A stretch of DNA of 64,000 bases from Mesostigma viride (Eukaryota > Streptophyta > Mesostigmatophyceae > Mesostigmatales > Mesostigmataceae): assembly GCA_009746045.1 (NCBI GenBank), contig RPFO01000742.1, forward strand, positions 33,940 through 97,939, given 5' to 3'. The notes under the pieces are model-generated. The model did not search any database. It was given only the letters and a program-made list of their open reading frames with translations, and was not told the origin of the DNA. A program made the position numbers and the translations under genes. This document shows positions 37,824-45,925 of this stretch, piece after piece; position 1 is the stretch's first letter, and each line of letters begins with the position of its first letter.

Positions 37824-37973
37824 CTTGGATTCTCCTGCACTACTTCTTTTTCTGATGAATCTAAAAATAAATTTATGGCTATAGACCCTCTATGATTCTA
37901 CAGGTGCATGCACATATATATGAAAAACTATTCAGGCCGGCGTGCAAAAAAGAAGTCGCGCAAAAGAATCCAA
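37824..37973. other. A/T-rich module bounded by inverted 28-bp motifs, copy 1 (uninterrupted)
   Basis: The left motif reads TTGGATTCTCCTGCACTACT followed by TCTTTTT. The right motif (37,946-37,973) is its inverted counterpart, AAAAAAGAAGTCGCGCAAAA followed by GAATCCAA. Between them are 94 bp of AT-rich DNA with CTAAAAATAAATTTATGG and CACATATATATG. The same arrangement occurs at 47,524-49,109 and 52,414-63,564, where retroelements interrupt it. A replication origin, a recombination site or a matrix-attachment-like element are possible; see findings. Confidence 0.7.
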
Positions 37974-38153
37974 CCAAACTCGAGGCGTGGCTGTACCCGG
38001 ACAGGAACCGCCCCACTCGGTCGATGGCCGGTCCAGGTTCGCCGCCTGTCGAGCGTGGATGTGATATGTATGCATGCATGAGTAGACACGGGGGGGTCGC
38101 GAATGAAAACAGATTGGATTAAAGAAATGGAATAATATTCATTCAACGATTCA

Positions 38154-38336
38154 TCACGACACAGACAGCCTAAGCCGCATCATCTTGTCCAGGATATCAT
38201 GGGGGCTGTACGCTGGCTTCCTGCCCGCGCGCTCCCTGGCCCTGATGGCCAGATGGACCGCGCACCGCTTGCCCCTGGGTGCGCGCGGCTTGTTGCATTT
38301 GGTCCCCTGGGGGGTTATCTCGACGCATCGTGCCAT
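38154..38336 (-). CDS. Minimal zinc-knuckle protein
   Basis: 60 residues: MARCVEITPQGTKCNKPRAP, then GKRCAVH, followed by a basic helix (RARERAGRKP) and DILDKMMRLRLSVS. It is almost nothing but the C-x4-T..G..C..C-x2-H knuckle, showing that the motif forms an independent unit. Closest in pattern to DUF5763. Confidence 0.6.
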   Translation of the reverse strand: MARCVEITPQGTKCNKPRAPRGKRCAVHLAIRARERAGRKPAYSPHDILDKMMRLRLSVS

Positions 38337-38376
38337 CGCGGCGGTTCACACTAGCGTCAGCGAGAAAAAACGCGGC

Positions 38377-39031
38377 TCACTCGGCCGCGTGCTCGAAGAA
38401 GGGGAAGGCGAGCCTCTCGGGCGCGGGCCTGCGCTCGGCCAGGCACAGCGGGCACTGGCCGCGGGAGGGGATGGCGTCGTCGTGCAGGTACACGGTCATG
38501 CACCAGAGGCAGATGGGGAGGTCGTGGGGAGGGGGCGCGCGCTTCCCCTGGCCGACGGGAGCGTGGACGGGGAGGAACCCCCGCCGCGACTGCTTTTCCA
38601 TGCAAACCCCGCAAGACACGCGAGCCCCCCCTCGGGCACGCGGTACACGGGCCGGACACAGGGGCGCCCGCCGGCCTGCACCCCCTCCGCGAGCTGCCGC
38701 ACCCCTGCCGCGTTCGCCGGGGTCACACGCGCGCGTGTCACGACCCCCGGGGCTGCGCCGAGCAGCGAAAGATGGAGGGCGGCCGCACGGTCCTCGGCAA
38801 TCTTGCAGAAGGCCTCGTCGTTTTTGGCGTGGGAGGGGGCGTTCACTCGAAATTCCAGCTCGTATCCGCGGCATTCCGAGCAATAGAGCGCCTTCCCACC
38901 AAAGAAGGTGCAAGGGTCCTTCCAGTCGCCGCAATACTGGCACTGGGGGTACTTTCCCCACAGTCCCGGGACTTTCTCGGGTCGTCGCTCGGACGTGTCC
39001 CAGCCACGGGGGGCGGCATCATTCGAAACAT
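38377..39031 (-). CDS. Cysteine-rich protein with zinc finger and C-terminal RING-like block (two frame breaks)
   Basis: About 218 residues over three frames, changing in the G/C runs at about 39,010 and 38,625. The middle frame gives CQYCGDWKDPC followed by YCSECRG (C-x2-C...C-x2-C), then AKNDEAFCKIAEDRAAAL. The last frame gives SCGVCMEKQSR, PICLWCMTVYL and GQCPLCLAER, i.e. six cysteines as three CxxC pairs like a RING or zinc-ribbon array, ending FFEHAAE. A ubiquitin-ligase or transcription-factor role is possible. No family named. Confidence 0.5.
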
Positions 39032-39267
39032 GGTACCTGGCAGCCCCGGATCTTTTCTATGCACGACGCGACCAACGCGGGACCGCGGGCAATCGCGACA
39101 GTCCTTTCCTGTCCCTCCGCAGCCACAGAGAATCGTCTACCAGCGAGGACTATCGCCTCTCAGCCACGGGCTCTATCGAGATTTCAAGAAGCATCCACCG
39201 ACGTAGTCGACTTATTCATTTTGCAAGCGTGCCCACTCCTTAATATTTCTTTACAAGTCGCCCACCG
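39032..39267. other. Non-coding spacer
   Basis: No gene or repeat seen. The spacer is flanked by the cysteine-rich gene on the left and a tandem repeat on the right. Confidence 0.4.
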
Positions 39268-39590
39268 GTTATGAGGCACCGTCACCGTCACCCACCAGTT
39301 ATGAGGTACTGGCGCCGGTCCCCACCGACTAAAGGTAATGGCAGCGTCACCGACCAAAAAGGTACTGGCACCGGCCCCCACTAATAAAGGTACTGGCACC
39401 GTCACCGACTAATAAAGGTACTGGCAGCGTCACCGACCAAAAAGGTACTGGCACCGGCCCCCACTGACTAAATGTACACTGGCACCGGCCCCACTGACTA
39501 AATGTACACTGGCACCGGCCCCCACTGACTAAATGTACACTGGCACCGGCCCCCACTGACTAAATGTACACTGGCACCGGCACCACGGGC
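39268..39590. repeat. Tandem repeat of 27-31 bp units
   Basis: Four direct copies of a 30-31 bp unit containing CACTGACTAAATGTACACTG (39,460-39,580) are preceded by six or seven shorter relatives containing AAAGGTACTGGCACCG. All units share GGTA/TGTAC-ACTGGCACCG. No protein with sensible composition is encoded. May be a regulatory or recombination array; origin unknown. Confidence 0.75.
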
Positions 39591-39925
39591 AATTACGATT
39601 AATTAATAGACACGTGCAATTACGATGCACTGTGAATAAATGAACTGTCGCCCATTATCTGTCCCTTGTGCATTGCTTAAGGAGAAGTGAAGCGGTAAAA
39701 TAGGCACTCCAGCATTCGGCAAAGGAAAAGTGGCCCGTGGTTGAGCGCGCTGACAGATTTTTTATCGTGGGTCGCACTCGATTCGCTCGCTCTCTCGCGG
39801 TTAGCGGCGACGTTACCTACCTGAAAACCTGGTTACCTGGCCTGGCAGGCAATCCCAACCGGTTCTCGGTCGCCTTCTCGGGTCGCTGCGTCTCCTCGAG
39901 GCGTGCGACGTTCAGGGCCTTACTC
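39591..39925. other. Non-coding AT-rich then GC-rich spacer
   Basis: Contains two copies of CGTGCAATTACGAT-like sequence around 39,590-39,630 and no gene. Confidence 0.4.
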
Positions 39926-40103
39926 CCGAGGCGTGGGGCGTCGATCCTTTGTTTTATCAGGGCGTGGGACGCCGGCCTTTGTTTTGTCAGGGCGCGGGGC
40001 GTCGGCCTTGATTGTTTTACCGGGGCGCGCGGCTTCGGGTCTCGTTTTACCGGCGCCATTCTCCTTTCACCAGGGCGCGCGACCTAGAGGCCGTTTTATC
40101 ACG
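39926..40103 (+). promoter_or_regulatory. Five imperfect 30-bp repeats directly upstream of the F-box-like gene
   Basis: Units follow the pattern GCGYGGGRCGYCGGCC followed by TTTGTTTTRTCAGG; later units drift but keep a TTTTA(T/C)C core every 30-34 bp. The last TTTTATC ends 6 bp before the ATG at 40,106. Regular spacing next to a start codon suggests an array of factor-binding sites or repeated core promoters. Confidence 0.5.
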
Positions 40104-40105
40104 CC

Positions 40106-41323
40106 ATGCCCGCATTCCTGCGCACCAGCACCGGACGCAGGACCGTCGACCCGTTCATCCCGTGGGTGGACGACCTGGACGATGACCTGCTCGAGGTATT
40201 CGTCAAGAACATGTGCAGGCTGGACCGGAAGGCCTGCATGTTGATGATGATCACCTCCAAGGCGGCCTGGGAGGCCCTGTGGCCCACATACAGGGAGCAC
40301 CACGCGCGGGCCACCGACGAGGCCGACCGGCGGTTTGTCCACCGCGTGTGGAGGGACCGGGTGCTGACCCCTGGGGACCTCTCCTTCGCCGGCGTGCCCG
40401 TCCTCAGGGTGACAGTGTACGATGCCGACTCGCGGCTGGAGGCCCCCAGCGACTTTGTGCGGGAGGAGGACTGCGGCCTGATGCCCCACCTGGTCGAGTG
40501 GAGGAGGCTCGCCGCCTTCGTGCGGAAGGTGCCGGGGGTCGTCATCTTCCTCCTCGACGCGGCCAAGCGCAGGGATGGGTGGGAGCTCTCCTTCGACTAC
40601 GCCGTCCTGGCCGGCCTGGTGGTCTGCGCGGCGGAGGGCGTCTCGCTCCCCTCGTGCCGACTCCTCCTCGTGTCGCGCTCCAACTCGAGCTTCGCCTACG
40701 CGGTGGCCCCCGCCGCGATCCGCCAACCGCTGACCCAGGCGCTGGCCAGGTGCGGGGGCAGCATAGACTTCCTCGGGGCCCAGACCATCGCGCTGGGGGG
40801 CACCTTTCGCTATGCCCTGTCGCAGGTGCGAGCCGGCGCAGGCGGCACGGCCGTTTTCATGGCGACGGCGAGAGGCACCGTCGTCATGGGGGCGCACGAC
40901 AGCGTGTCGACCTTCTACTTCAACCAGGACGTGGGGGGCGTCGACCTCATCAACCCGGTGGTGCACGAACGGTACAACGCGCACTGCCGGGACAACGGCC
41001 GCGGCATGGCCCCCTGCACCTGCTTCACGGAGGACACCCGGCCCCTCCTGGTCGGCGAAGGGGACGTGACGGCCGTGAGGGGGGCGGTGGACCTGCTGGT
41101 GGACGACTCCCCCACCGCCCCCGCCCAGCAGGACGTCCGCGTCCGCGTCACCGATGGGCGCCCCCAGGCGACGGTGCGCGTGGTCGGGCGCACGCCGAGG
41201 GAGGGCCAGGCGGGGGACGCGGTGTTGAGCGTGCACGGCCGCGGTCTCGACGTCCGGGACGCGGACCTGGCCGAGTGGAAGGAGCGCTGGCCGATCGTGC
41301 TGGCCTCCGACGTTCTGTGCTGA
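40106..41323 (+). CDS. F-box-like protein
   Basis: 405 residues. Residues 18-60 (PWVDDLDDDLLEVFVKNM, then CMLMMITSKAAWEALWP) match an F-box in outline (lP.dll..if..l...d......vsk.W..l). The rest shows alternating strands and helices with FREEDCGLMPHLVEWRRL-like segments, a GDVTAVRGAVDLLVDD region and a C-terminal strand pair (VRVRVTDGRPQATVRVV). F-box proteins of large viruses recruit host SCF ubiquitin ligases; the target is unknown. It is preceded by an array of 30-bp repeats. Confidence 0.6.
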   Translation: MPAFLRTSTGRRTVDPFIPWVDDLDDDLLEVFVKNMCRLDRKACMLMMITSKAAWEALWPTYREHHARATDEADRRFVHRVWRDRVLTPGDLSFAGVPVLRVTVYDADSRLEAPSDFVREEDCGLMPHLVEWRRLAAFVRKVPGVVIFLLDAAKRRDGWELSFDYAVLAGLVVCAAEGVSLPSCRLLLVSRSNSSFAYAVAPAAIRQPLTQALARCGGSIDFLGAQTIALGGTFRYALSQVRAGAGGTAVFMATARGTVVMGAHDSVSTFYFNQDVGGVDLINPVVHERYNAHCRDNGRGMAPCTCFTEDTRPLLVGEGDVTAVRGAVDLLVDDSPTAPAQQDVRVRVTDGRPQATVRVVGRTPREGQAGDAVLSVHGRGLDVRDADLAEWKERWPIVLASDVLC

Positions 41324-41451
41324 GATCCTCTGTTTTGTCTATTGTTGTTCTCAGGGCAATCTGATTAATCAAACTGGAAATAAATAAAGCCTTCGTATAA
41401 TGAATGTAATCGTTTATTCGCGCGCAAATATGATTTTTTTTGCCATCAGCG

Positions 41452-42395
41452 TCAGGGATCGCCATTAGTCGTCAACACACGCTTCAAGCTGTGCTGACCG
41501 GGCACCTCCAGGGTGGAATGAGAGGCGTGACGGCTCTCCCTCATTTCCTTGTTATGGACCAGGAATTCTCTTGGGCGTTTTGTGCTTGCCTGGTCGTGCA
41601 GCCCCACTCCCCTAAATGTGGGGGTCATTGTCCGAGAAATTCTCTCCATGGCGGCCACGGGGTCCTCACCGCCTGCCACTGCCGCCCGGAATACGCAGTT
41701 CATGAAGAAGGCCCCACTGTTCATCTCCTCCGTCCACATGTCTCTAACTAGGTCCCCTTTCTTCATGTTCTGGACATGCCTGAACTCGTCCGCGGTCATA
41801 TTCATAATGGACTTGTTCTGGATGCCGAACACCTTGGCATATACCTTGCCATCAACTTGAGCGCGGGGTGTGTTGGATATCTCCGCGGCCGCTGCCTTGA
41901 CGGACTCGCACTGTTTGATTCTAGGCTCCTCTGCGACCGCGCAAGGGGGGGCTGGTACGCACGCCCATGGAGTGCTTCGTAGCGGCCTAACAGCTCCGAT
42001 ATCAGCTCTTCCGTCGCGTGAAAATAGTGCTTCAGTAACTTCGAGGTGTTCCTTCGAAAGGCCGTAGCCCGAGCCCCGGGCAGGAGCATGATCAACTCGT
42101 ATACTTCCTCCTCTGTCATGACCCTCGTAGGCCGTTGATTGCGCCCCGGGAAAGTGTACATGTTATTTGTATTGCTGGCTGCAAGACATTGTTTGTCACT
42201 GAGCCTCTTCAGGGTGAGGTTGGCGTTACCCAGCGCCTCCCTGGCATAAGTCCCGTCCTCTCTCAAATAAATGATACACTTCACGATGTCGGCGGCTGCC
42301 ACGCGCCCATCAAGTGTCCTGCGAATCTGTCCACAAAAGATATCTTCAGATGGAGGCGTCCCCTCCTTAGCTTCCAAGTACACGGCGCAGGCCAT
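41452..42395 (-). CDS. KilA/BRO-like DNA-binding family protein, copy 5 (one frame break)
   Basis: About 315 residues, changing frame in the G run at about 41,945 (aagggggggctgg). The first frame has CGQIRRTLDGRVAAADIVK, TRVMTEEEVYELIMLLPGAR and HYFHATEELISELLGRYEAL; the second gives VDGKVYAKVFGIQNKSIMNM and FFMNCVFRAAVAGG, ending in TNGDP. Both halves match the full-length paralogues but it is the most divergent, with TPVADRLG replaced by TRVMTEEE. Probably an older duplicate. Confidence 0.65.
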
Positions 42396-42483
42396 CGGCG
42401 CTGGTATTGGTATTGCAACACAAAATTGTTGGCGTAGTATAAGCGCACCTCATAAGGACGTTATTCTGGTTAGGTGCCTATGA

Positions 42484-43008
42484 CTACTTGCACTTGGCGA
42501 AACCAATCGAGAATATCTTCTTGGCCTTGCACCGCGCGCTCAGTTTCTTGTTGAATATCGCGCCGAAGAACGCGCCGATAGGATTGTGTTTCAGCGCGAA
42601 GTTCACCGGTTTGCCCACCACCTTGGCCAGCTTCTTGCCCCCCGGCCCCAACAGCCCCAGCACGCTAGACACGCCGTCGGCTATCGCCAGCAGAGGGTAG
42701 GAGGACGCGATGTACGCCGCCTTCTGCCCCTCCACCAGCGCCGTCCTCAGCACCGCCTTGGCCCTTCGCCGCCGCCTGCGGCCCTTGTCCTCGCCGCCCG
42801 CCGCCGCCGCCACCGGCAGCGCGGGAGGGGGCGCGCTCAGGCCCGTCTCCAGAAGCGCCTCGATCGCCTCCGACCGGTAGAGCGGCACGGACTCGTACTC
42901 GGGCAGCCGCGCGGTCAGCAGCGGGTCGGGCTTGGAGGCATCGCGCAGGCCCAGCCACAGGCTGAGGGTGAGTACCAGTATCAGGGTCACGATCAGATAC
43001 GCGCGCAT
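42484..43008 (-). CDS. Exported or membrane-anchored Cys/Lys-tailed protein, copy 1
   Basis: 174 residues. The N terminus MRAYLIVTLILVLTLSLWLG is a signal peptide or anchor, nearly identical to that of the next gene. The middle is Ala/Pro-rich with a basic run GEDKGRRRRRRAK. The C terminus NKKLSARCKAKKIFSIGFAK, then CK, is also shared, so signal and tail are conserved while the centre diverges. Two tail cysteines in a basic context could be a membrane- or host-factor-binding motif. Confidence 0.65.
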   Translation of the reverse strand: MRAYLIVTLILVLTLSLWLGLRDASKPDPLLTARLPEYESVPLYRSEAIEALLETGLSAPPPALPVAAAAGGEDKGRRRRRRAKAVLRTALVEGQKAAYIASSYPLLAIADGVSSVLGLLGPGGKKLAKVVGKPVNFALKHNPIGAFFGAIFNKKLSARCKAKKIFSIGFAKCK

Positions 43009-43047
43009 GTCGCACTACCATAGACGCAGCTATAAAACCGATATCGA

Positions 43048-43530
43048 TCACTTGCACTTGGCCTTCCCGAACGAGAAAAACTTCTTGGCCTTGCACCCGG
43101 TGCTCAACTTCTTGTCCCTTTTCAATCGGATGATGGTGCCGACGAGGCTGTGCTCGTAGCTCCACTTGTTCATCCTGTCGGCGGCCCTCTTGACCGCCCG
43201 ACTGGCCCTGTTGGACCGCCCCATGAACGTGAGCGAGTCCGCCAGCGTGTTGAGGGGGTTACTCGACTCGTGAACGACGGTCGAGATGATCGCCATCGCC
43301 TTGTCCGTCCTCTGCTGCCGTTTGGAAACGCCGTTTGGAGGGGGGGCTTTCAGGCCCGTGTCCAGCAGAGACTCGGCCGCTTGCGAGTCTGGCGGGGGCG
43401 GCAGCGGTCCGAAGTTGTACTGCGGGGGGGCCGCCGTGAAGAGCGCGTCAGGTTTCGCGGCCTCGCGCAGGCCCAGCCACAGGCTCAGGGTGAGGAGCAG
43501 TATCAGGGTCGCGATCAGATAGACGCGCAT
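43048..43530 (-). CDS. Exported or membrane-anchored Cys/Lys-tailed protein, copy 2
   Basis: 160 residues, MRVYLIATLILLLTLSLWLG at the start and DKKLSTGCKAKKFFSFGKAK at the end. Compared with copy 1 the central part is different (NGVSKRQQRTDKAMAIISTV; RASRAVKRAADRMNKW). Tandem duplication with strong conservation at both ends is evident at DNA level too. Likely virion-membrane or secreted; no family recognised. Confidence 0.65.
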   Translation of the reverse strand: MRVYLIATLILLLTLSLWLGLREAAKPDALFTAAPPQYNFGPLPPPPDSQAAESLLDTGLKAPPPNGVSKRQQRTDKAMAIISTVVHESSNPLNTLADSLTFMGRSNRASRAVKRAADRMNKWSYEHSLVGTIIRLKRDKKLSTGCKAKKFFSFGKAKCK

Positions 43531-43552
43531 AATATATCTAATGAAACCTCAG

Positions 43553-43939
43553 TTATAAAAGCGGCGTGACGACGGTCTTGGCGGCTCTCATGACCCAATC
43601 GACGATGGCGTCCGGCCCTCTATAAAGTATGCCCGCGCCTCGTTCTCTCAGTCCGCGCAGTTTATCCATAGACACGAGCCACGCCCGCTGCAGGTTCCGC
43701 TCCACCGCATTGGCCTCCCGGAGATCTCTCCTGTACTGATCAGGGGGGACATCGCCCTTTGCCGACACCTTCGCCTTCGCCAATGCCTCCAACGCCCCGC
43801 CGAAACGATACGCCAGCATCCCCGATGCCGCGTTGTAATTATGCTCCATGGCCGGCGTCAGCACTGCAGCGGCTCGGGGGCGGTGTGCGCGGTGCACCGT
43901 ACGAGCGCGTCGTGGGGTGCGCGTTTTCTTTGCCGCCAT
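43553..43939 (-). CDS. Basic hypothetical protein, 128 residues
   Basis: MAAKKTRTPRRARTVHRAHR at the N terminus is strongly basic and could be a nuclear or nucleolar targeting or DNA-binding segment. The remainder is helical (GGALEALAKAKVSAKG, then NAVERNLQRAWLVSMDKLRG) and ends VVTPLL. Same strand as the two exported paralogues. Confidence 0.6.
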   Translation of the reverse strand: MAAKKTRTPRRARTVHRAHRPRAAAVLTPAMEHNYNAASGMLAYRFGGALEALAKAKVSAKGDVPPDQYRRDLREANAVERNLQRAWLVSMDKLRGLRERGAGILYRGPDAIVDWVMRAAKTVVTPLL

Positions 43940-44055
43940 GTTATAATACGCGCGTGTGTTTTTATATTCCGCGAATATATGTTTACTAAGCCGGGCGATC
44001 TACTTTGGGAGTGACCATCAAATTTTGTGTGCCGTACGTCATATACGAGCGTCCC

Positions 44056-44613
44056 ATGTCGGCGATCGTGCACGTGGAGGGCGTGCCGGGATCGGGCAAG
44101 ACCTTCCTCTGCTCCATGCTCAGGATCAAGGCCAAGTGCGTGGACACGGACGACCTGTGGGCCAAGGCCGACGACATAGCCGACGAGAGGAAGCGAGACG
44201 GGCAGAGGGCCGTCAACAAGCGAGCCCTCGTGAACCGCATGATACGAGAGCTCGTCAGGGACAGGGAGCGAGACCGCCCGCTCGTGTTCGTCGGCCTGCA
44301 CGCGCCCCCCAGGGCGAACCACAAGTTCTTCATCCGCCTCGAGGACCACCCCGCCGCCTACCGCCGCCTGCTCCTGCGCGAGGTGGACAAGTACGTCACG
44401 CGCGCCGACGACCTGCGCAGGCACGTGCGCGAGGTCGCGGACCCCAGGGACATCGACATCCCCCGCGTGGCCAACCTCGCGAGCATACCCTCCAACTACC
44501 CCGACTTCGTCCGCAACTACAAGCAGAGGAGGGACTACATGAAGGCCAGGGGCTACAAGGTCGTGCCCCAGGACGCGATCGCCCGCTTCATCGACGCCCT
44601 CGGGGAGGAATGA
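44056..44613 (+). CDS. P-loop kinase-like protein
   Basis: 185 residues from MSAIVHVEGVPGSGKTFLCS: a Walker A motif (GVPGSGKT, residues 9-16) after a hydrophobic strand, then CVDTDDLWAKADD, the DxD-type element of small-molecule kinases and AAA_33 proteins, and a basic lid region (RALVNRMIRELVRDRERDRP). A strand LVFVGLHAPP follows. NCLDV encode related kinases for nucleotides or nucleic-acid ends; the substrate cannot be told. The frame is open upstream to 44,011 but without ATG. Confidence 0.7.
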   Translation: MSAIVHVEGVPGSGKTFLCSMLRIKAKCVDTDDLWAKADDIADERKRDGQRAVNKRALVNRMIRELVRDRERDRPLVFVGLHAPPRANHKFFIRLEDHPAAYRRLLLREVDKYVTRADDLRRHVREVADPRDIDIPRVANLASIPSNYPDFVRNYKQRRDYMKARGYKVVPQDAIARFIDALGEE

Positions 44614-44651
44614 ACACAAATATCTCTGCGTATCGTGCATGACTCGCTCGC

Positions 44652-45188
44652 ATGACTAAGTGCACTTCTCTCACATCCAAGGGCCTCAGGTGCCGCCGCC
44701 CCGCCTCAGGTGCCTGCCATGGTCGGTGCGCCGCGCACAGGGTGCGCGCGTCCAGCACCGAGGCCCAGAACACCTGGGAACGGGGCGAGGAAGCGGTCAG
44801 CGCGCCGAATCGGCGCAGGCCTCGTCCGGCCTCCCCCCCGCAGATGCAGACGCTCCTCAGGGGCGGCGCCCCGGTGATGCCCCCTCCGCAGTCGAGAACG
44901 GCGGGGGTCTTCCCACCCTACGCGCCACTGCCGCCGCCGCCGTTGACCGCGCAGGAAGCGAATGACCGCATGGCGGAAATGATCCACTCGTGGGGGCCGG
45001 CTGGCCCGTTCAAACTTCCTCCGCCCGAAGAAGACACCTACGGGTGGCAGGCGGGGGGCATGGAGGGGCCCTCCCAAACGAGCGTCCCAGAGCTGCCGCG
45101 TGTCAGGTACCGCCTGCACGAGGCGGGCGCTCCACGCGGAATCCACAGGGGCAAGGTCAGGACTAAGGGCAGCAGCGTGAGGAGGTGA
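44652..45188 (+). CDS. Zinc-knuckle protein with Pro-rich tail
   Basis: 178 residues: MTKCTSLTSKGLRCRRPASG, then ACHGRCAAHRVRAS, a knuckle with one additional Cys/His pair. The tail is Pro-rich (PPYAPLPPPPLTAQEANDRM) and ends KVRTKGSSVRR. The tail does not resemble the tails of the other knuckle proteins. Confidence 0.6.
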   Translation: MTKCTSLTSKGLRCRRPASGACHGRCAAHRVRASSTEAQNTWERGEEAVSAPNRRRPRPASPPQMQTLLRGGAPVMPPPQSRTAGVFPPYAPLPPPPLTAQEANDRMAEMIHSWGPAGPFKLPPPEEDTYGWQAGGMEGPSQTSVPELPRVRYRLHEAGAPRGIHRGKVRTKGSSVRR

Positions 45189-45217
45189 TCGATACTATAA
45201 CCTCATCATACTGATGT

Positions 45218-45925
45218 ATGGAACGTGACAGACGCCAGCACACCATGGAAGAGCTCGTGCGCAAGTACAACGACCAGAGCGCCTACGTGGCCGCGAGCGC
45301 CGGACGGACCTTCCGCCCCGTGCCCCTCGCCCGGGCCGCCCGGGCCTGGACGGGCAGGTGCAGCAGGTGCGCCAGCCCCATCTCCCTGCGAGACCGCTCG
45401 GCCGTGTTCGGCCGCCCCGGCGCGTGGACCTGCTGGCCCTGCGCCCGCCTGCCCCTCGCCCCCCTCTTCGACGAGCTGGTGGAGGCCAGGGACAGGGCGC
45501 GCAGGTGCGGCCTGCCCAGGCCCGTGAAGGCAGACTCCGGCATACGCCCCCCGCCCATCCGCAGGCCGACGGGCGTGCGCCCCGCCGCGTGGGCGCGCGC
45601 AGAGAAGATGGCCAGGAACGCCAACGCGCGCATGCGGGCCGACGGGGCCAGGCCGTGTCTGGGCACCGCGCACGTCACGGCGCTCTACCGCTCGCTCCTG
45701 CGCCGACCGCGGTGCGCCCTGTGTCGCAAGCCGCTGGACATCGGACCCCGCGCCAGGAAGGGGGACCGCCCCTCGCTCGACAGGCGCGACCCGGCCGACA
45801 GGAGCTACTGCGGGCGGAACGCGGCCCTGCTGTGCTTCGCCTGCAACCACGCAAAGCGCCTGCGCGACGGACTGCGCCTCTACCGCCTGCGTCTCCGCCG
45901 CGCAGGCTGTCGCTCGGGGGGGTGA
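45218..45925 (+). CDS. HNH-endonuclease-like protein
   Basis: 235 residues. An N-terminal CSRC...CWPC zinc site (about 47-75) precedes the HNH region: CALCRKPLDIGPRARKGDRP, SLDRRDPADRSYCG, RNAALLCFACNHAKRLR. This gives the order C-x2-C, (D/H)R, N, C-x2-C-N of HNH nucleases. It is paralogous to the HNH gene present twice in the palindrome (compare GKCAKC..P..(30)..CGRC and gCNrAKa). Could be a homing-type or replication/recombination nuclease. Its 3' end overlaps the convergent next gene by 46 bp. Confidence 0.75.
   Translation: MERDRRQHTMEELVRKYNDQSAYVAASAGRTFRPVPLARAARAWTGRCSRCASPISLRDRSAVFGRPGAWTCWPCARLPLAPLFDELVEARDRARRCGLPRPVKADSGIRPPPIRRPTGVRPAAWARAEKMARNANARMRADGARPCLGTAHVTALYRSLLRRPRCALCRKPLDIGPRARKGDRPSLDRRDPADRSYCGRNAALLCFACNHAKRLRDGLRLYRLRLRRAGCRSGG

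Noticed and set aside
37440-37895. 151-residue plus-strand frame over the A/T module
   Set aside because: Composition is random and the frame crosses the inverted motif; better explained as non-coding.
39268-39590. CRISPR array
   Set aside because: Units are contiguous tandem repeats without unique spacers, and the context is eukaryotic-viral.
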